DNA of 64,000 bases from Azorinus chamasolen (taxonomy: Eukaryota > Mollusca > Bivalvia > Cardiida > Solecurtidae). The notes beneath the pieces are model-generated. The model was not told the DNA's origin. It saw only the letters and a program-made list of their open reading frames with translations, and made no database searches. Both the position numbers and the translations under genes were made by a program. Numbering within the stretch: the first letter of the stretch is position 1; each line of letters starts with the position of its first letter. Location of the stretch: positions 53,287,674 to 53,351,673 of the forward strand of contig OY755237.1 in the NCBI GenBank assembly GCA_963576725.1, read 5' to 3'. Shown piece after piece: positions 20,268 to 30,410 of the stretch.

Positions 20268-20560
20268 AGAGGCACTAGTCTAAGAGTTTTGCACTTAAAC
20301 ATGGCATGTACAAACCTCTCACATCGATCATGCTTGTATGTCGGTGCTATGTATTTGCCAAACGCACTGAAGACATCGGAAAACTGAGACAGGAACGATC
20401 TGGCATTATCCGACCATGAAGACCCAGAGAATGAATAGGTCACGTCCATACTGTATGTGATGTTACTCCAAATATATATCACAGAACTGTATACGAACGT
20501 CGAATTCCACTGTAGAATCCAGGTGCAGTTAAACAATCCTTCGCATAAGAAACATATTGT
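20264..20560 (-). CDS. Candidate exon, truncated by a transposon
   Basis: A minus-strand frame is open from about 20560 to a TAA at 20266-20264. It reads CTWILQWNSTFVYSSVIYIW, then SMDVTYSFSGSSWSDNAR, then GKYIAPTYKHDRCERF. It has two N-x-S/T sequons, several cysteines and balanced codon use, suggesting an extracellular part of a membrane or secreted protein. The stop codon lies inside the TTAA target site of the adjoining family A element, so the insertion may have cut the original frame. No clear acceptor is seen upstream. Family not recognised. Confidence 0.35.
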   Translation of the reverse strand, partial: TICFLCEGLFNCTWILQWNSTFVYSSVIYIWSNITYSMDVTYSFSGSSWSDNARSFLSQFSDVFSAFGKYIAPTYKHDRCERFVHAMFKCKTLRLVPL

Positions 20561-20839
20561 TTACATCTTAAACGTATCCCAGCAAGCTTCACATGCGGTT
20601 GACTACCTGCGAACTGTTAAATAACGAACTCTTGTTATCGAAGTTCCTATATTCGTTGTAAGAACGTAATCACGTAAACCATTAAAACGTTAATTGAAGC
20701 TATTTACATAATCAGAAAGGAATTTAGTTCTATTAAAGGCACAAGCGAGCATATTTTCACGTTGTTTATGCTTAATTACCGAACAGATGCAGGAGAAAAT
20801 ATAAGATGCAAAAACACCTACTCGCTTCCCCACTCACTG
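20561..20839. other. Single-copy spacer between candidate exons
   Basis: No repeat family recognised; consistent with an intron or intergenic DNA. Confidence 0.4.
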
Positions 20840-21055
20840 TCAGCATAATTTGCACATATCCATGTTTTCGTACGATGACTGAATCGAAATATATCCACGT
20901 GAAGTCAATAACTGTGGCCAAAATGCTTCTGCGACATTGGGAGAAGAAATCGATATCGCGGTTCCATCGATTTTAGCAGTCTGCATAAACACACGCCACC
21001 GCAAATTAACCAATATTCCCCGAATGATTAAAAAGTCCGCCTGCTTCATAAACTC
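20840..21055 (-). CDS. Candidate exon or 3' coding end
   Basis: On the minus strand AACATTTATTTTTAG precedes an open frame EFMKQADFLIIRGILVNLRW, later ISISSPNVAEAF and LLTSRGYISIQSSYENM, ending LC and TGA at 20842-20840. Only this frame is open. A donor-like ACA/GTGAGT lies just past the stop (about 20836). The acceptor and amino-acid composition support real coding sequence; the close stop suggests either a terminal exon or a decayed one. It could belong with 20264-20560 on the same strand. Not recognised. Confidence 0.4.
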   Translation of the reverse strand, partial: EFMKQADFLIIRGILVNLRWRVFMQTAKIDGTAISISSPNVAEAFWPQLLTSRGYISIQSSYENMDMCKLC

Positions 21056-21158
21056 CTAAAAATAAATGTTTGTGCATCTTAAGGCTCTGGTGTCAAACAT
21101 AGTTGGTTACTGATCAGATTCAGAAAAACAAACTATTTGCGACGATAGTTTCGTTCTA

Positions 21159-21364
21159 AAGTAGAACCTGTCTTAAGCGGCCATCAAAAAGAGGTCTAAT
21201 AGTGGGTCTATAAGGCAGGTGGTAGCTTAATGCAGGTCAAAAGTAATGCAAAAATCTCCTAAAGGAGCTTTTTGCATTACTTTTGTCCGGCATTAAACAA
21301 CCACCTGATTTTTAAGACTCCTATGTCCAATAAATGAATGGCCGTTTGAGATTGGTTCTACTGT
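21159..21364. mobile_element. Family C element, complete
   Basis: Ends AGTAGAACCTGTCTTAAGCG and TTTGAGATTGGTTCTACTG. Core AAAAGTAATGCAAAAATCTC around CTAAAGG. Outer arms GGCAGGTGGTAGCTTAATGC. Confidence 0.88.
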
Positions 21365-21593
21365 AGTTCAATTTGATTGGTTCATTTTTTCACCACTCTT
21401 TTTTTCACCATAGTAATTGTCGTCTGCAAAGTGTACCCGTCTGCTGTACATGCTCTTATGATAGATTTCTTCAATTTATTTACACAATAGTCGTACACTA
21501 CAATCTAGATCATTGTGACACATCCAGGGGACATTCTCCTCGGCGTCCAATCTGGATCCAAACTGTGTGCAAACGTCTTTTGTTCGCCACTCG

Positions 21594-21904
21594 TTAACGT
21601 TTTCTATGGCGACTCTGTGATTACTTTTGCAAACGGTTTGGATCCAGATGAGACGCCGAGTAACTCGTCGTCTCATCTGGATCCAAACTGTTTGACATTC
21701 TGATTCTGATTAAATTTTGTAAAATATTTGTAAAGAAAACCATAGGGGGTAAGACACGCTTGAGCCAGTATATGTATAATTATATAGAAAGAAGGTCTTT
21801 CTATATATACATATACTAACTCAAACGTGTCCTACCCCTGTGAAGAAAACCCAGCTTTGAAATTTGAAGCAGACGACATCTCAGCAGACGAAATTTAGGG
21901 TTAA
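21594..21904 (+). mobile_element. Family E element, interrupted
   Basis: TTAACGTTTTCTATGGCG to CGAAATTTAGGGTTAA with the core TTTGGATCCAGATGAGACG. A separate foldback occupies 21743-21841. A second family E arm (GATCCAAACTGTGTGC) lies just upstream at 21535-21575. Confidence 0.85.
21743..21841. mobile_element. ~98-bp foldback nested in family E
   Basis: AGGGGGTAAGACACGCTTGA pairs with TCAAACGTGTCCTACCCC; the centre GAAAGAAGGTCTTTC is also palindromic. The family E sequence continues on both sides. Confidence 0.8.
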
Positions 21905-22026
21905 TAATTGATATCACGGGGTATCACCATTTGTATCCCACTGGTTATTTGTCGTGTCTTCTGCATCATCTAACAATTCGTCAGTTTGGCTTTGTTCGTG
22001 ACCTGTCATTACGGAGCTGTCAACAA

Positions 22027-22116
22027 ATGACATCAAGAATATTGGAGGAAGCAGACGACTTTCCGGCATTTGAAATATGTTGCCTGCTTCTCTTTTGTAC
22101 GATCCTATTCATGTAA
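22027..22116 (+). CDS. Weak candidate exon with hydrophobic end
   Basis: ATG at 22027 starts MTSRILEEADDFPAF followed by CCLLLFCTILFM, ending TAA 22114-22116. Just before the stop the sequence reads CATGTAAGA, a donor supplied by the end of the adjoining family A element (which elsewhere reads ATTCATGTAAGAAATAAT). The upstream part of the frame is also open to 21931. It could be a chance frame. Confidence 0.2.
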   Translation: MTSRILEEADDFPAFEICCLLLFCTILFM

Positions 22117-22337
22117 GAAATAATTACATCATGAATATGTTTTGGCTAGTGTCTTTATTTTATATAGTCATATGTCCTGTACCCGTACTTGTTTGGTATT
22201 TGTAGAAGCTGTAGAGTCAGAACTATTATAATTTCATAAGCAAACAGAGCAGACCCTGATCAGATGGCTCCTACAAGAGCCATCTGATCTAGGTTCACCC
22301 TGTTTGCAAAGGGGTTTGTGTTGAAGGAAAGGGATAA
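22104..22337 (-). mobile_element. Family A element
   Basis: ATTCATGTAAGAAATAATTA, the hairpin GCAAACAGAGCAGACCCTG around CTCCTACAAGAG, and GAAGGAAAGGGATAA. The first bases of the tail end are missing. Confidence 0.8.
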
Positions 22338-22576
22338 CTAATTTTGAAGATGGCGAATATTTGTCTGAATTTGCTTGCATCCTGCGAGTGTTCAGTTTAT
22401 TTGTCTTGTAGGAGTGACTCAAAGATGATGACTTGTCTGGATAGACCAATGAAGTATACTGAGAGTTACGGACTTACATTGAATGAAGAGTAGTGACCCG
22501 TTTTAGCCATATCCCCACCTCCCCTGGGTGTACATCGAAATGTGGCCCGAGGCATAAAACCTTTACTTAATAGGTA

Positions 22577-22752
22577 GGTATGTAAGAAATAAAGACGTCA
22601 TGGATATTTATATGTATATGAACACAATGTTTAGCCTTGGTAGAAAATGTAGAAACAGATTTATATTATTCTACAAGCACACAGAACAGACACTGATCAG
22701 ACTACTCCTATTGGAGCTGACAGATCTTGGTCTACTCTGTTTGCAAATCCGT
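22577..22752 (-). mobile_element. Family A element, partial
   Basis: TATGTAAGAAATAAAGACG, AAGCACACAGAACAGACACT and the weakened hairpin CTCCTATTGGAG to CTCTGTTTGCAAATCC. Confidence 0.7.
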
Positions 22753-22844
22753 CTGGATCATACAAATTGTTATTCTACGCAGGCCCTTATTTATACCCAT
22801 GGTCAAATTACGATGTAGAACATTGAACTGCCTGATGAATTCCT

Positions 22845-23027
22845 TTAAAAGATAATGACGTCATGAATATTAATTAGATAATTTTGTTTATAATGGAATA
22901 TGAATCCATGACTGTTTGGGCCGTGAGATAAATTGTAGATATATTTCTATAAGCAAACATGACAGACCCTTATCAGACGGCTCCTACAGGAGCCGTCTGA
23001 TCTGGGTCTTCTCTGTTTGCAAATACA
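22845..23027 (-). mobile_element. Family A element, partial, good hairpin
   Basis: TAATGACGTCATGAATATTA then AAGCAAACATGACAGACCC and the perfect GACGGCTCCTACAGGAGCCG core. The terminal TTAA end is lost. Confidence 0.75.
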
Positions 23028-23249
23028 CCCAAGGTGGTGGTGATATTACTACTAGTAGTTTATTATCAATACCCGAAGTGAAACCGCGGAATTTATCTTA
23101 AATTGTTTGTTTGACTGTAACAAGCACTTCACCGTTCCTACTATACGAACTGATAGTCAGACCATCAAGGGCCAATGTGGGCATGAAAAGAACTTCCCAT
23201 GCCAATCAATGCACACAACTATGTACAACCATATACCCCCAAAACTGCA

Positions 23250-23470
23250 CTTTTATACGCATTTGCAAACAGAGTAGACCCATATCAGACGGTTCCAATA
23301 GGAGCCGTCTGATCAGGGTCTGTTCTGTTGGCTTATGGATTCTATATACTTTATTTTACAGTGTCTGCTTTTGGAAAATCATGCGTTAATATGTCATTCT
23401 AAAATAATTTTTGTGATAAATAATCAATATTCGTGATGTCTTCATAATTTCTTACATAAATATTCAAATA
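23250..23470 (+). mobile_element. Family A element, partial
   Basis: TATACGCATTTGCAAACAGA, the hairpin around GTTCCAATAGGAGCC, and ATATTCGTGATGTCTTCATA with TTCTTACATAAATATTC. Confidence 0.75.
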
Positions 23471-23666
23471 ATAAGAGGCATTCTTTTGAATTGGGGAACA
23501 CTTTGTTAATGGGAAAGCTAAATGTATTGATTACAATGTAATCATTCACGAGTACATATAGATGATCTGACGAATTTCCTATTGTTTCAGCCATTGTCGG
23601 CATTAGTTAACTCTTTTATTGATAGGACCGCCTTTTGCAAACAGTCAGATTCGTTTGATCAAGGTC

Positions 23667-24058
23667 CAAGCGCGGATCCAGAATTTCAGATTGGGGGTGG
23701 GGTGGGGGGGGGGGGGGGGGGGCGTAGACGTGTTTTTGGAGGGGGGCGTAAATTTTTATGTTTGATGACATAAATAAATAGTGTGTTTGTGATACATGTT
23801 GAAGAAGAGCTGTGTTAAAGGCAGGTGGCTGCTTAAAGCAAGGTGAAAGTAAAACAGAACGCTCCTATGGGAGCGTTCTGTTTTACTGTCACCTTACTTT
23901 AAGCAGCCACCTGCTCTAAATACCAACTAATTAACACAATATAGTGGTCGTTATAGAGAGGTTTTACTGTATATAGATCTAAAATATTACTAAAAATGTT
24001 TTGGCAATTTTAGGAGAGGGGGCGTACACCGGCTCCGCCCCCTCTAAATCCGCGCCTG
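23667..24058. mobile_element. TIR element with AGGTC target duplication
   Basis: Ends CAAGCGCGGATCCAGA and, inverted, CAGGCGCGGATTTAGA. AGGTC is duplicated at 23662-23666 and 24059-24063. The interior has a long G-run (23693-23722), the mirrored text GGGGGCGTA, and a family C element inside. Confidence 0.85.
23812..23969. mobile_element. Family C element (subfamily with GGTGAAAGTAAAACAG arms)
   Basis: Palindrome GGTGAAAGTAAAACAGAACG around CTCCTATGGGAG and the right end GAGAGGTTTTACTG followed by TA. The left terminus is truncated. Same subfamily as 40918-41121. Confidence 0.8.
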
Positions 24059-24110
24059 AGGTCTGCTCTGTTTGCTTATACCTGGATGTATAGTTTCTGC
24101 CATTATCATA

Positions 24111-25340
24111 TGCCATATGCTAACTATAGGTTTTTGTCACAAAAAAACCAGATGTATCACCCCTACCCCTCACACCCACACATACACAAGTGCGACATAT
24201 TGTACCTGAGAACACGACCGGACACGATGTGTGACAGACAAACAACTCTAACAAAAACAATATGTAAAGGGAAATAACTCAAAAGGTTGCTGCTACCATA
24301 GTACTGGACTTGATGAATGATACTTCCAATCAGTATGCGCTATAATCCACACCATACTTTTCAAGAAAAAAATTGATAACAGCTAATAACTCCAAAAATA
24401 TTGATACCAGAGTTATGACACTTGTGCACGGCACTTCCTTTCATCGTGCCCTTTCCATAAATGAAATGTCATTCCAATAGCATCAGCAGAACATGAGTTG
24501 TAACAAAGGGCAATAACTCCAAAAGTATTAAATATGGAAAAATAGTCAAACAGGGAGAGCCACACACTAAATGACACCGCACCAAACACCATCAAACAAG
24601 AAACGGTATAGCCACAAGACAAAACATAACAGGACGCATATCAAGACGAAAAACATTAAACATTAAGCATATTAAACAACAAAATTGACCATAGGCTGAA
24701 AGCAGGAGTACCGCCTTGGAACGGTCAGAAACCAAAATAAGCTACTGGGGGACTTAAACCTGGTTTACGGGTACCCAACCTCGTCCTTATCCCACTTTCA
24801 CCAAAGTCAAAATGTAAATAAAATTCCCCCTCTATGTATGAAGTTTCAATCCAATGGCACGAGCCATATAAGAGTTATCGTCCGGACAAGAAAGTGTGAA
24901 ACACCTGTACAAGGAACAATAACTCCGATATTAATGAAGACAGAGTAATGAAGCTTATGCATGACACTTCCTCTAATCATGCTCTTTCCATGTATCAGGT
25001 TTCAATCCAATGGGATGAACCACATAGGAGTTATCGTCCGGACAAAAAAGTGTGAAAACATGTAGAAGGGGCAATAACTCCAATATTATTGGCTCCAGAG
25101 TTATGGATCTTGTACATGACACTTTCTCTCATCATGATCTTTCCACATATGACGTTTCAATCCTATGGCATGAGCCATATAGGAGTTATCGTCCGGACAA
25201 AAAACAGGAACAAATGTACAAGGAGCAATAACTCCAATATTTTCAGCAGACTGGAACCTTTCACCTGATAATTCCGATTGCTGTGTGCTCAGATTCTGCT
25301 GTTTGTATGTTACAGATATGTTTGTTATCATATCCTTTCA
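24111..25340. mobile_element. Helitron-like repeat with ~150-bp monomers
   Basis: Head CTATAGGTTTTTGTCACAAA; then monomers sharing GGCAATAACTCC, CCTCTCATCATGCTCTTTCC-type text and ATAGGAGTTATCGTCCGGAC at about 24490, 24870, 25040 and 25190. Interrupted at ~24537-24795. Open minus frames here (24413-24622, 25101-25331) repeat with the monomer. Confidence 0.65.
24537..24795. other. Unidentified insertion in the 150-bp monomer array
   Basis: From GGAAAAATAGTCAAACAGGG to TTACGGGTACCCAACCTCG; unlike the monomers on either side. It may be a SINE or other dispersed repeat, but no promoter boxes are clear. Confidence 0.35.
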
Positions 25341-25735
25341 CTAACTAGAGGTTTGTTTTTGTCACAAAACAGATGTCCCCCTCCCATCCTCTTTCCAATA
25401 CACAAGTGTAATGTCTGTAACTCTAAAGTTATCAGGGTCTAATTTTAAGTCATCAGGGGCAATAACACCAAAGTTATCAGGAGGAGACAATTCAAAAGCC
25501 CAGGTGCACAACAAATGCTGGTCAATATTCCTGTGACGTTTGGTGACTTTAACCCTACTGTTTTCAGAGATACGCGTGACACAACGTTTGTCTAAATTAA
25601 AGTGTTCATATCAGGGACAATAACTCAACAGGTATCAGGGGGAGACAATTCAAACCCCCCAGCTGCACAACAACTCACACTGGTGAACAATCTGTGAATT
25701 TGGTGAACAAAGGAGCTATTCCTTAAATGTTTTAT
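25341..25735. mobile_element. Second Helitron-like repeat, ~190-bp monomers
   Basis: A head similar to the previous one (AACTAGAGGTTTGTTTTTGT, CACAAAACAGATGTCCC) and two monomers with GGGACAATAACTCAAC and GGAGACAATTCAAA. Confidence 0.55.
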
Positions 25736-25832
25736 TCACACCTCTTATCTGAGCCTCTGATATGCATATATGCATGTCTGTATATGTAATTAGCAATTTC
25801 TGTACTCATTATTGTTTGAATTTTCTTATAAA

Positions 25833-26741
25833 CTATACTGACCCAAACTGCCAACGCACATTATTATTTCAATTTTTTTTGTTTACGGTACAATGTTTGT
25901 ATTATCCGTAAGGTTTGAACTGGCACTCATCACTTTCCGCCGACTTTCGTCGATGAAAAATCGTGATAGTGACGCATGTTTCACGAGTGTGTTCGGAAGG
26001 ATAAAACAGCTTACGGGAAAAGGCGGAATATTCATGCAGTGGCAGGTCAAACCTTATCGACAATACACTTTTAGTTAAGTACATGTATATACGATTTTAC
26101 TGTCATCGCTAACCTTTCAGTGCTATAAAATCGAAGGTCACACTTTGCACGACCCGCCACGTGCGTATCGACCGGAAATAAGAACTAATGCGACACGTGG
26201 AGCTCGAATCGGGTACCGATTAAATTGTTATATTATATTATTCTTAAATGATATTCGCTACAGAAATTATAAAAAAAAAATTGAACTTAATACATACAAA
26301 TGCCACGCTTGAGCGTTGAAAGTCGCGCACGTGCGATTGACTTCTCCAATGTGGCGTGTCACAGATACGGATGGCTCCCATTTTGCCTTGTTCCCATACC
26401 ATAAGTAAACAACGAGCAGTGAACCATAGAAATCTGCACAGTCCACTTTTTTTTTTGGGGGGGGGGGGGGAATCAGCATTCTGTCAGCATAAAAACATGC
26501 ATGAGAAAATCGTGATTGACTGTCACGTGTAAAGAACATATCTTAGTTTGATGGGCAAATTTCTCTAATAAATGAATTGAAATATTTTACCTTTTAGAAC
26601 GCTAAATTGATAGAATAGAACAGAACAGAACATACTGATAGTCTTCTGCCATGATACCAAATTGTGTACGTTTTCATTCAAAAATAATTTTGAAAATTGG
26701 AATCAAATTTAAATGTGCGTTGGCAGTTTGGGTCAGTATAG
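25833..26741. mobile_element. 909-bp element with ~30-bp terminal inverted repeats
   Basis: CTATACTGACCCAAACTGCC at the left edge and GGCAGTTTGGGTCAGTATAG at the right edge are exact inverse copies and extend further as AACGCACATT. The interior has CpG-rich text (near 26120-26220 and 26310), a T/G tract at 26450-26471 and no transposase frame. No target duplication could be settled. Confidence 0.85.
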
Positions 26742-27111
26742 TATACATATTCATAAAAAAGTTCAGTTAAAATCACATAAACGTACCGAGAGTCAGACGA
26801 AAGCGCCACAAGAGACACCGTTATACAATTAATTTACAGGCCAGTTTTCCGGATCTGTCTTGTCTTGTCTCCTTTTTCCTCCAGACTGCCACAAACACAC
26901 GAAATTGCTCTTATGGACTCATGGGAATTCGGATATAAAAGAACTAAGTACATCGCATGTGTGTTTGATTTTGAAAATGCATTTCATTATTTACATGTGA
27001 CATGTGCATGAGAACTACAACACCATATTTGGACTATATAACAGTGACGCAAGGGCCACACCGTTTCAAATTTTGGACCAAAACATAAAAACCCGCCATA
27101 CATTTTCTTAT
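26742..27111. other. No feature recognised
   Basis: Single-copy sequence without clear frame, hairpin or repeat. Confidence 0.4.
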
Positions 27112-27852
27112 TTTTTAGCTCACCAAAGCGCAAAGTGAGCTTTTGTGATCGCCTGATGTCCGTAGTCCGTCGGCGTGCATCGTGCGTCGTCCCGCGTCAA
27201 CAATTTAACCGTTAAAATATTCTCCTCTGAATCTACAGGGTTCTCAGCTTTCATCTTTGGCACATAGCATTATCTGTAGGTCCTCTACACAAGTAATATA
27301 AATTATGCCACTGGGATCAAAATTGGCACCGCCACAGGAGTGCCTTGTTTTTTATAGAAAAATATAGTAAAACTTTGAAAATGTTCTCCTCTGAAACTGG
27401 AAGGTTCTCAGCTTTCATATTTGGCACATATCACCATGTTCAGGTCCTCTACAAAAGTTATATAAATTATGCCCCTTGGGTCAAAATTTGCCCCGCCCCA
27501 GGGGTTGCCAGGTTTTAATAGAAACATATAGTGAAAACTTTGAAAATCTTCTCCTCTGAAAATGGAAAATTCCCAGCTTTCATATTTGGCACATAGCATC
27601 ATGTTCAGGTCCTCTAAAAAAATCATATAAATTAAGCCCCTGGGGTAAAAACTGGCCCCGCCCCAGGGGTGGCAAGTTTTCGATAGAAACATATATCTAC
27701 ATGAAAACTTTGAAAAACTTTTCCTCTGAACCTGGAAGGTTCTCAGCTTTCATATGTGACACATAACATCATGTCCAGGTCCTCTACAAAAGTTCCATAA
27801 ATTATGCCCCTGATATCAAAATTAGCCCCGCCCTATGGGTGGCCAGTTTTCA

Positions 27853-28245
27853 TTATTATACCTCAATTTCATTTACAATGTTAATTTCCCATAGGCCACC
27901 GTGACAGAAATACTGTCAGGCCCAGCGGGAAAAAAATTACTGTCGGAAAAATACTGTCCCCCGCTACCATAGGAACGGAACATCTAGATCAATGAGCGCT
28001 TATTAAATTGTGTACGTGACGTCATCCGATGACGTCATCGATTGGCGTCATCTAACGCTTGCAATTTGATCAACAAACGTCATTATGACAACTGATTGGT
28101 TTTTGTTTATTATATTTGAGAAATGTCGCGTTATGCGACTATTTCGGAGGAGACTCTGTCAAGATTGAACAGCTAACGCCTCGGTGGACATAACCAACCT
28201 CGGGTTGACAGTACTTGCTGTCTCTCTCCATAGGATGTGATATTT
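27853..28245 (+). mobile_element. Insertion with paired CRE sites and a short ORF
   Basis: Begins near CATTATTATACCTCAATTTC; the host monomer text resumes at AATAGAAACATATAGTG. Contains CATAGGCCACCGTGACAG, two TGACGTCATC sites (about 28016-28040) and a 17-codon ORF. A second copy starts at 63770. It is mobile because the host monomer array continues on both sides. Confidence 0.7.
28123..28176 (+). CDS. Short ORF resembling a truncated N-terminus
   Basis: ATG at 28123, 17 codons reading MSRYATISEETLSRLNS, TAA at 28174-28176. It lies just downstream of two CRE-type palindromes, where a promoter of an autonomous element could be. Proteins of tyrosine-recombinase (Crypton-like) elements in invertebrates often start with a similar short 'F/YAxISEExL' stretch, so this could be the remaining start of such a gene in a deleted derivative; this rests on memory of the family and is tentative. 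Confidence 0.25.
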   Translation: MSRYATISEETLSRLNS

Positions 28246-28740
28246 ATATAATAGAAACATATAGTGAAAAGTTGAAAAATCTTCTCTGATACTGGTTCTC
28301 AGCTTTCATACTTGGGACATGACATTATGTTCAGGTCCTCTACAAAATTTATATAAGTTATGCCCATGGGGTCAAAATTGGCCCCGCCCCAAGGGTGGCT
28401 AGATTTTAATAGAAACATATAGTGAAAACATTGGAAATCTTCTCCTCTGAAACTGGAAGGTTCTCAGCTTTCATAATAGCCATATAGCATAATGTTCAGG
28501 TTCTCTACACAAGTTATATAAATTATGCCCCTGGGATCAAAACTGGCCTCACCCCAGGGGGTGACCAGTTTGTATAGAAACATAAAGTGACAACTTTGAA
28601 AAAGTCTGGTGAGCGATATCAGGGCCATCATGGTCCTCTTGTTTCTTTTTTGAATAATGTCTTCCTTTGTGGGGATGGGGATAGGGGCTAGCGATCAATC
28701 CTACACAATAACCATTAAGTAAAGAAATATGTTTTTCAAA

Positions 28741-28840
28741 ATACAGATGGAAGCTTAATGCAGACTAAATACAGAAAGCTCCACTGGGAGCTTTATGTAT
28801 TGCTTTCATTCTGCATTAAACAACTGCCTGTGTACAAATG
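28741..28840. mobile_element. Family C fragment
   Basis: GGAAGCTTAATGCAGACTAA, the core AGCTCCACTGGGAGCT and CATTCTGCATTAAACAACTG. Both termini are lost. Confidence 0.7.
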
Positions 28841-28885
28841 ACAAAAAGGTCCTTTTAAATATTTTTGTAACGCATCAAGGAATGC

Positions 28886-29694
28886 TTATTATGCCTAGTA
28901 TAAATTTGCCACACGGAGATCGTACGATTTCTTTGCGATTTTCCTACGTTATTTTGCATCATAGAAGTCTACGAACTGCGATGTTTTTGATAACATTGTA
29001 TACGATCATCGTGCGATAATTTGTGTAAAACGATCGGGGCTTTCCGTACGATGACTGAACGGCGATCGTACGGAGATCGTGCGATCTCCGTGCAGTCAGC
29101 GCGCGGTCTCCGGTTGGATACGACAATCGTTCGGAGCCCGTGTGAAGCTTCTGTGGCATCCATACGAAGACAACCGGGGTTGTTCCATCTTCTATAGCTA
29201 GACAAACTATTAATGCGATCATTGTCAAGATAAATATGTACCCATCCGAAATCTCGATCGAAACCGATCGTGCGGTCGCTGTGATGCTGCTGCAGGATGA
29301 CCGTGCGATGTACCTACGATTTCATGGGTATTATACGGACACCGAGCGGCAACCTTTCGGTGACCATGCGATGACCGTACGATCGCCGTACGATTTCTTT
29401 GCTAAATATCTACTAAATATCGGTCGTTTGCCGCACGATCCTCGCGCGGCCTCCGAACGATGCCTTATATTTGGAGATCGTATATGATGCCCGCAAGCTC
29501 GTGTTTACGGGCTGCGGGCTTGCGGTTTTTCAATATTTGTTAACCTTTTTTTAATGGCAAATCGCAGATGCTGTGGCGCCCGGGAATCCATTATAAAATC
29601 GTACGGTGATCGCCTGTCTCCGTACGGAGACCGTGCGGAAATGAGCTCTATACGACGAGTCTACGGGCGCCGTGAACTAATGTAAACTAGGCAT
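28886..29694. mobile_element. CpG-rich element with inverted ends
   Basis: TTATTATGCCTAGTATAAAT at the left and TGTAAACTAGGCATAAGCG at the right are inverse copies. Between them CpG words (CGTACGAT, GATCGTGCGAT, CGGAGATCG) are scattered densely in both orientations, in contrast with the AT-rich, CpG-poor surroundings. Overlapping open frames on both strands arise because stop codons are rare in this composition. Confidence 0.7.
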
Positions 29695-29836
29695 AAGCGA
29701 TAAATACGATGGGGTTGTTTCCAAGGGAGACAACTTAGACGATATTCTGTAAGAACTTTTTTTTGGATCACTTCTCTTACAACACAAAAGAAGCAGATCG
29801 TATTGTTACATTGTCATTGACTAGTTCATAGCTCAG

Positions 29837-29945
29837 ACGCCTTTTCATGCCACCAGAGTAGACCAGATGAGGGTCTGCTCTGATTGCTTATGAATAATTA
29901 AATACATCATAGTCTGCAGTTTCAACCAGGGTGAAAAAATCCTTA
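29837..29945 (+). mobile_element. Family A fragment
   Basis: ACGCCTTTTCATGCCACCAG, AGTAGACCAGATGAGGGTC and TTGCTTATGAATAATTAAA; the palindrome is mostly deleted. Confidence 0.6.
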
Positions 29946-29993
29946 TATTACAATACATGTCTAAAACTGACGTACTCATCTGCTAACTCAGTA

Positions 29994-30217
29994 AAGTAAA
30001 ATCTCGACTTTTCGAACACTAAAATATGCATCACTAACGATGTTTAAGACAGGTGGCAATTAATGCAGGGTGAAAGTCATGCAGAAAACTCCTCTAGGAG
30101 CTTTCTCCATGACTTTCACTATGCATTAAGCATGAAGACACTATGCATTAAGCAGACACCTGCCTAAACGGGTCTAAATTCTTCTGTACAAAAATGAATT
30201 TAATCGAGATTTTACTG
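29994..30217. mobile_element. Family C element with duplicated arm end
   Basis: AGTAAAATCTCGACTTTTCG to TAATCGAGATTTTACTG. Core AAAACTCCTCTAGGAGCTTT. The text CTATGCATTAAGCA occurs twice on the right arm, a small tandem duplication. Confidence 0.85.
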
Positions 30218-30235
30218 CACTTGCATGCCAGAGAC

Positions 30236-30410
30236 AAAACAGTGATTACCTATACAAACAGTTTGGATCCAGATGATACGCGACATGATGCAAAGGTTTC
30301 AAATTGTTTGACAATATCTTTGCAAAGAAATGAGAAAAATAGTTAAAGAATTGATGCAGACGACACTTATTGTAGACGAAAAATTACTTAGCGTGCAAAG
30401 TGTTAACTAA
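30236..30410 (+). mobile_element. Family E element, diverged
   Basis: TACAAACAGTTTGGATCCAG, the centre deleted, then GCAGACGACACTTATTGTAG and CAAAGTGTTAACT. Adjoins the next copy through one TTAA. Confidence 0.65.

Larger units (their letters stand above)
23607..24113 (+). mobile_element. Family A element split by nested insertions
   Basis: The left part (TTAACTCTTTTATTGATAGG, TTTTGCAAACAGTC, TTTGATCA) and right part (CTGCTCTGTTTGCTTATACC) of one hairpin are separated by 392 bp bounded by AGGTC direct repeats. Confidence 0.8.
27112..28645 (+). mobile_element. Pearl/Helitron-like element with ~170-bp monomers
   Basis: Starts TTTTTTAGCTCACCAAAGCG with the hairpin GCTCACC...GTGAGC and ends GTCTGGTGAGCGATATCAG plus the hairpin AGGGCCATCATGGTCCT before CTTGT. 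About six monomers share TTCTCCTCTGAAACTGG, CTCAGCTTTCATATTTGG and AATTATGCCCCTGGGGTC. The tandem core and hairpin tail fit non-autonomous Helitron-like elements of molluscs (inference). The core is interrupted at 27853-28245. Confidence 0.75.

Noticed and set aside
24537..24795. tRNA-derived SINE
   Set aside because: No recognisable A/B boxes or tail; left as an unidentified insertion.
28959..29487. Overlapping frames of 78-89 codons
   Set aside because: CpG-rich word composition suppresses stop codons on both strands; no splice or start logic.
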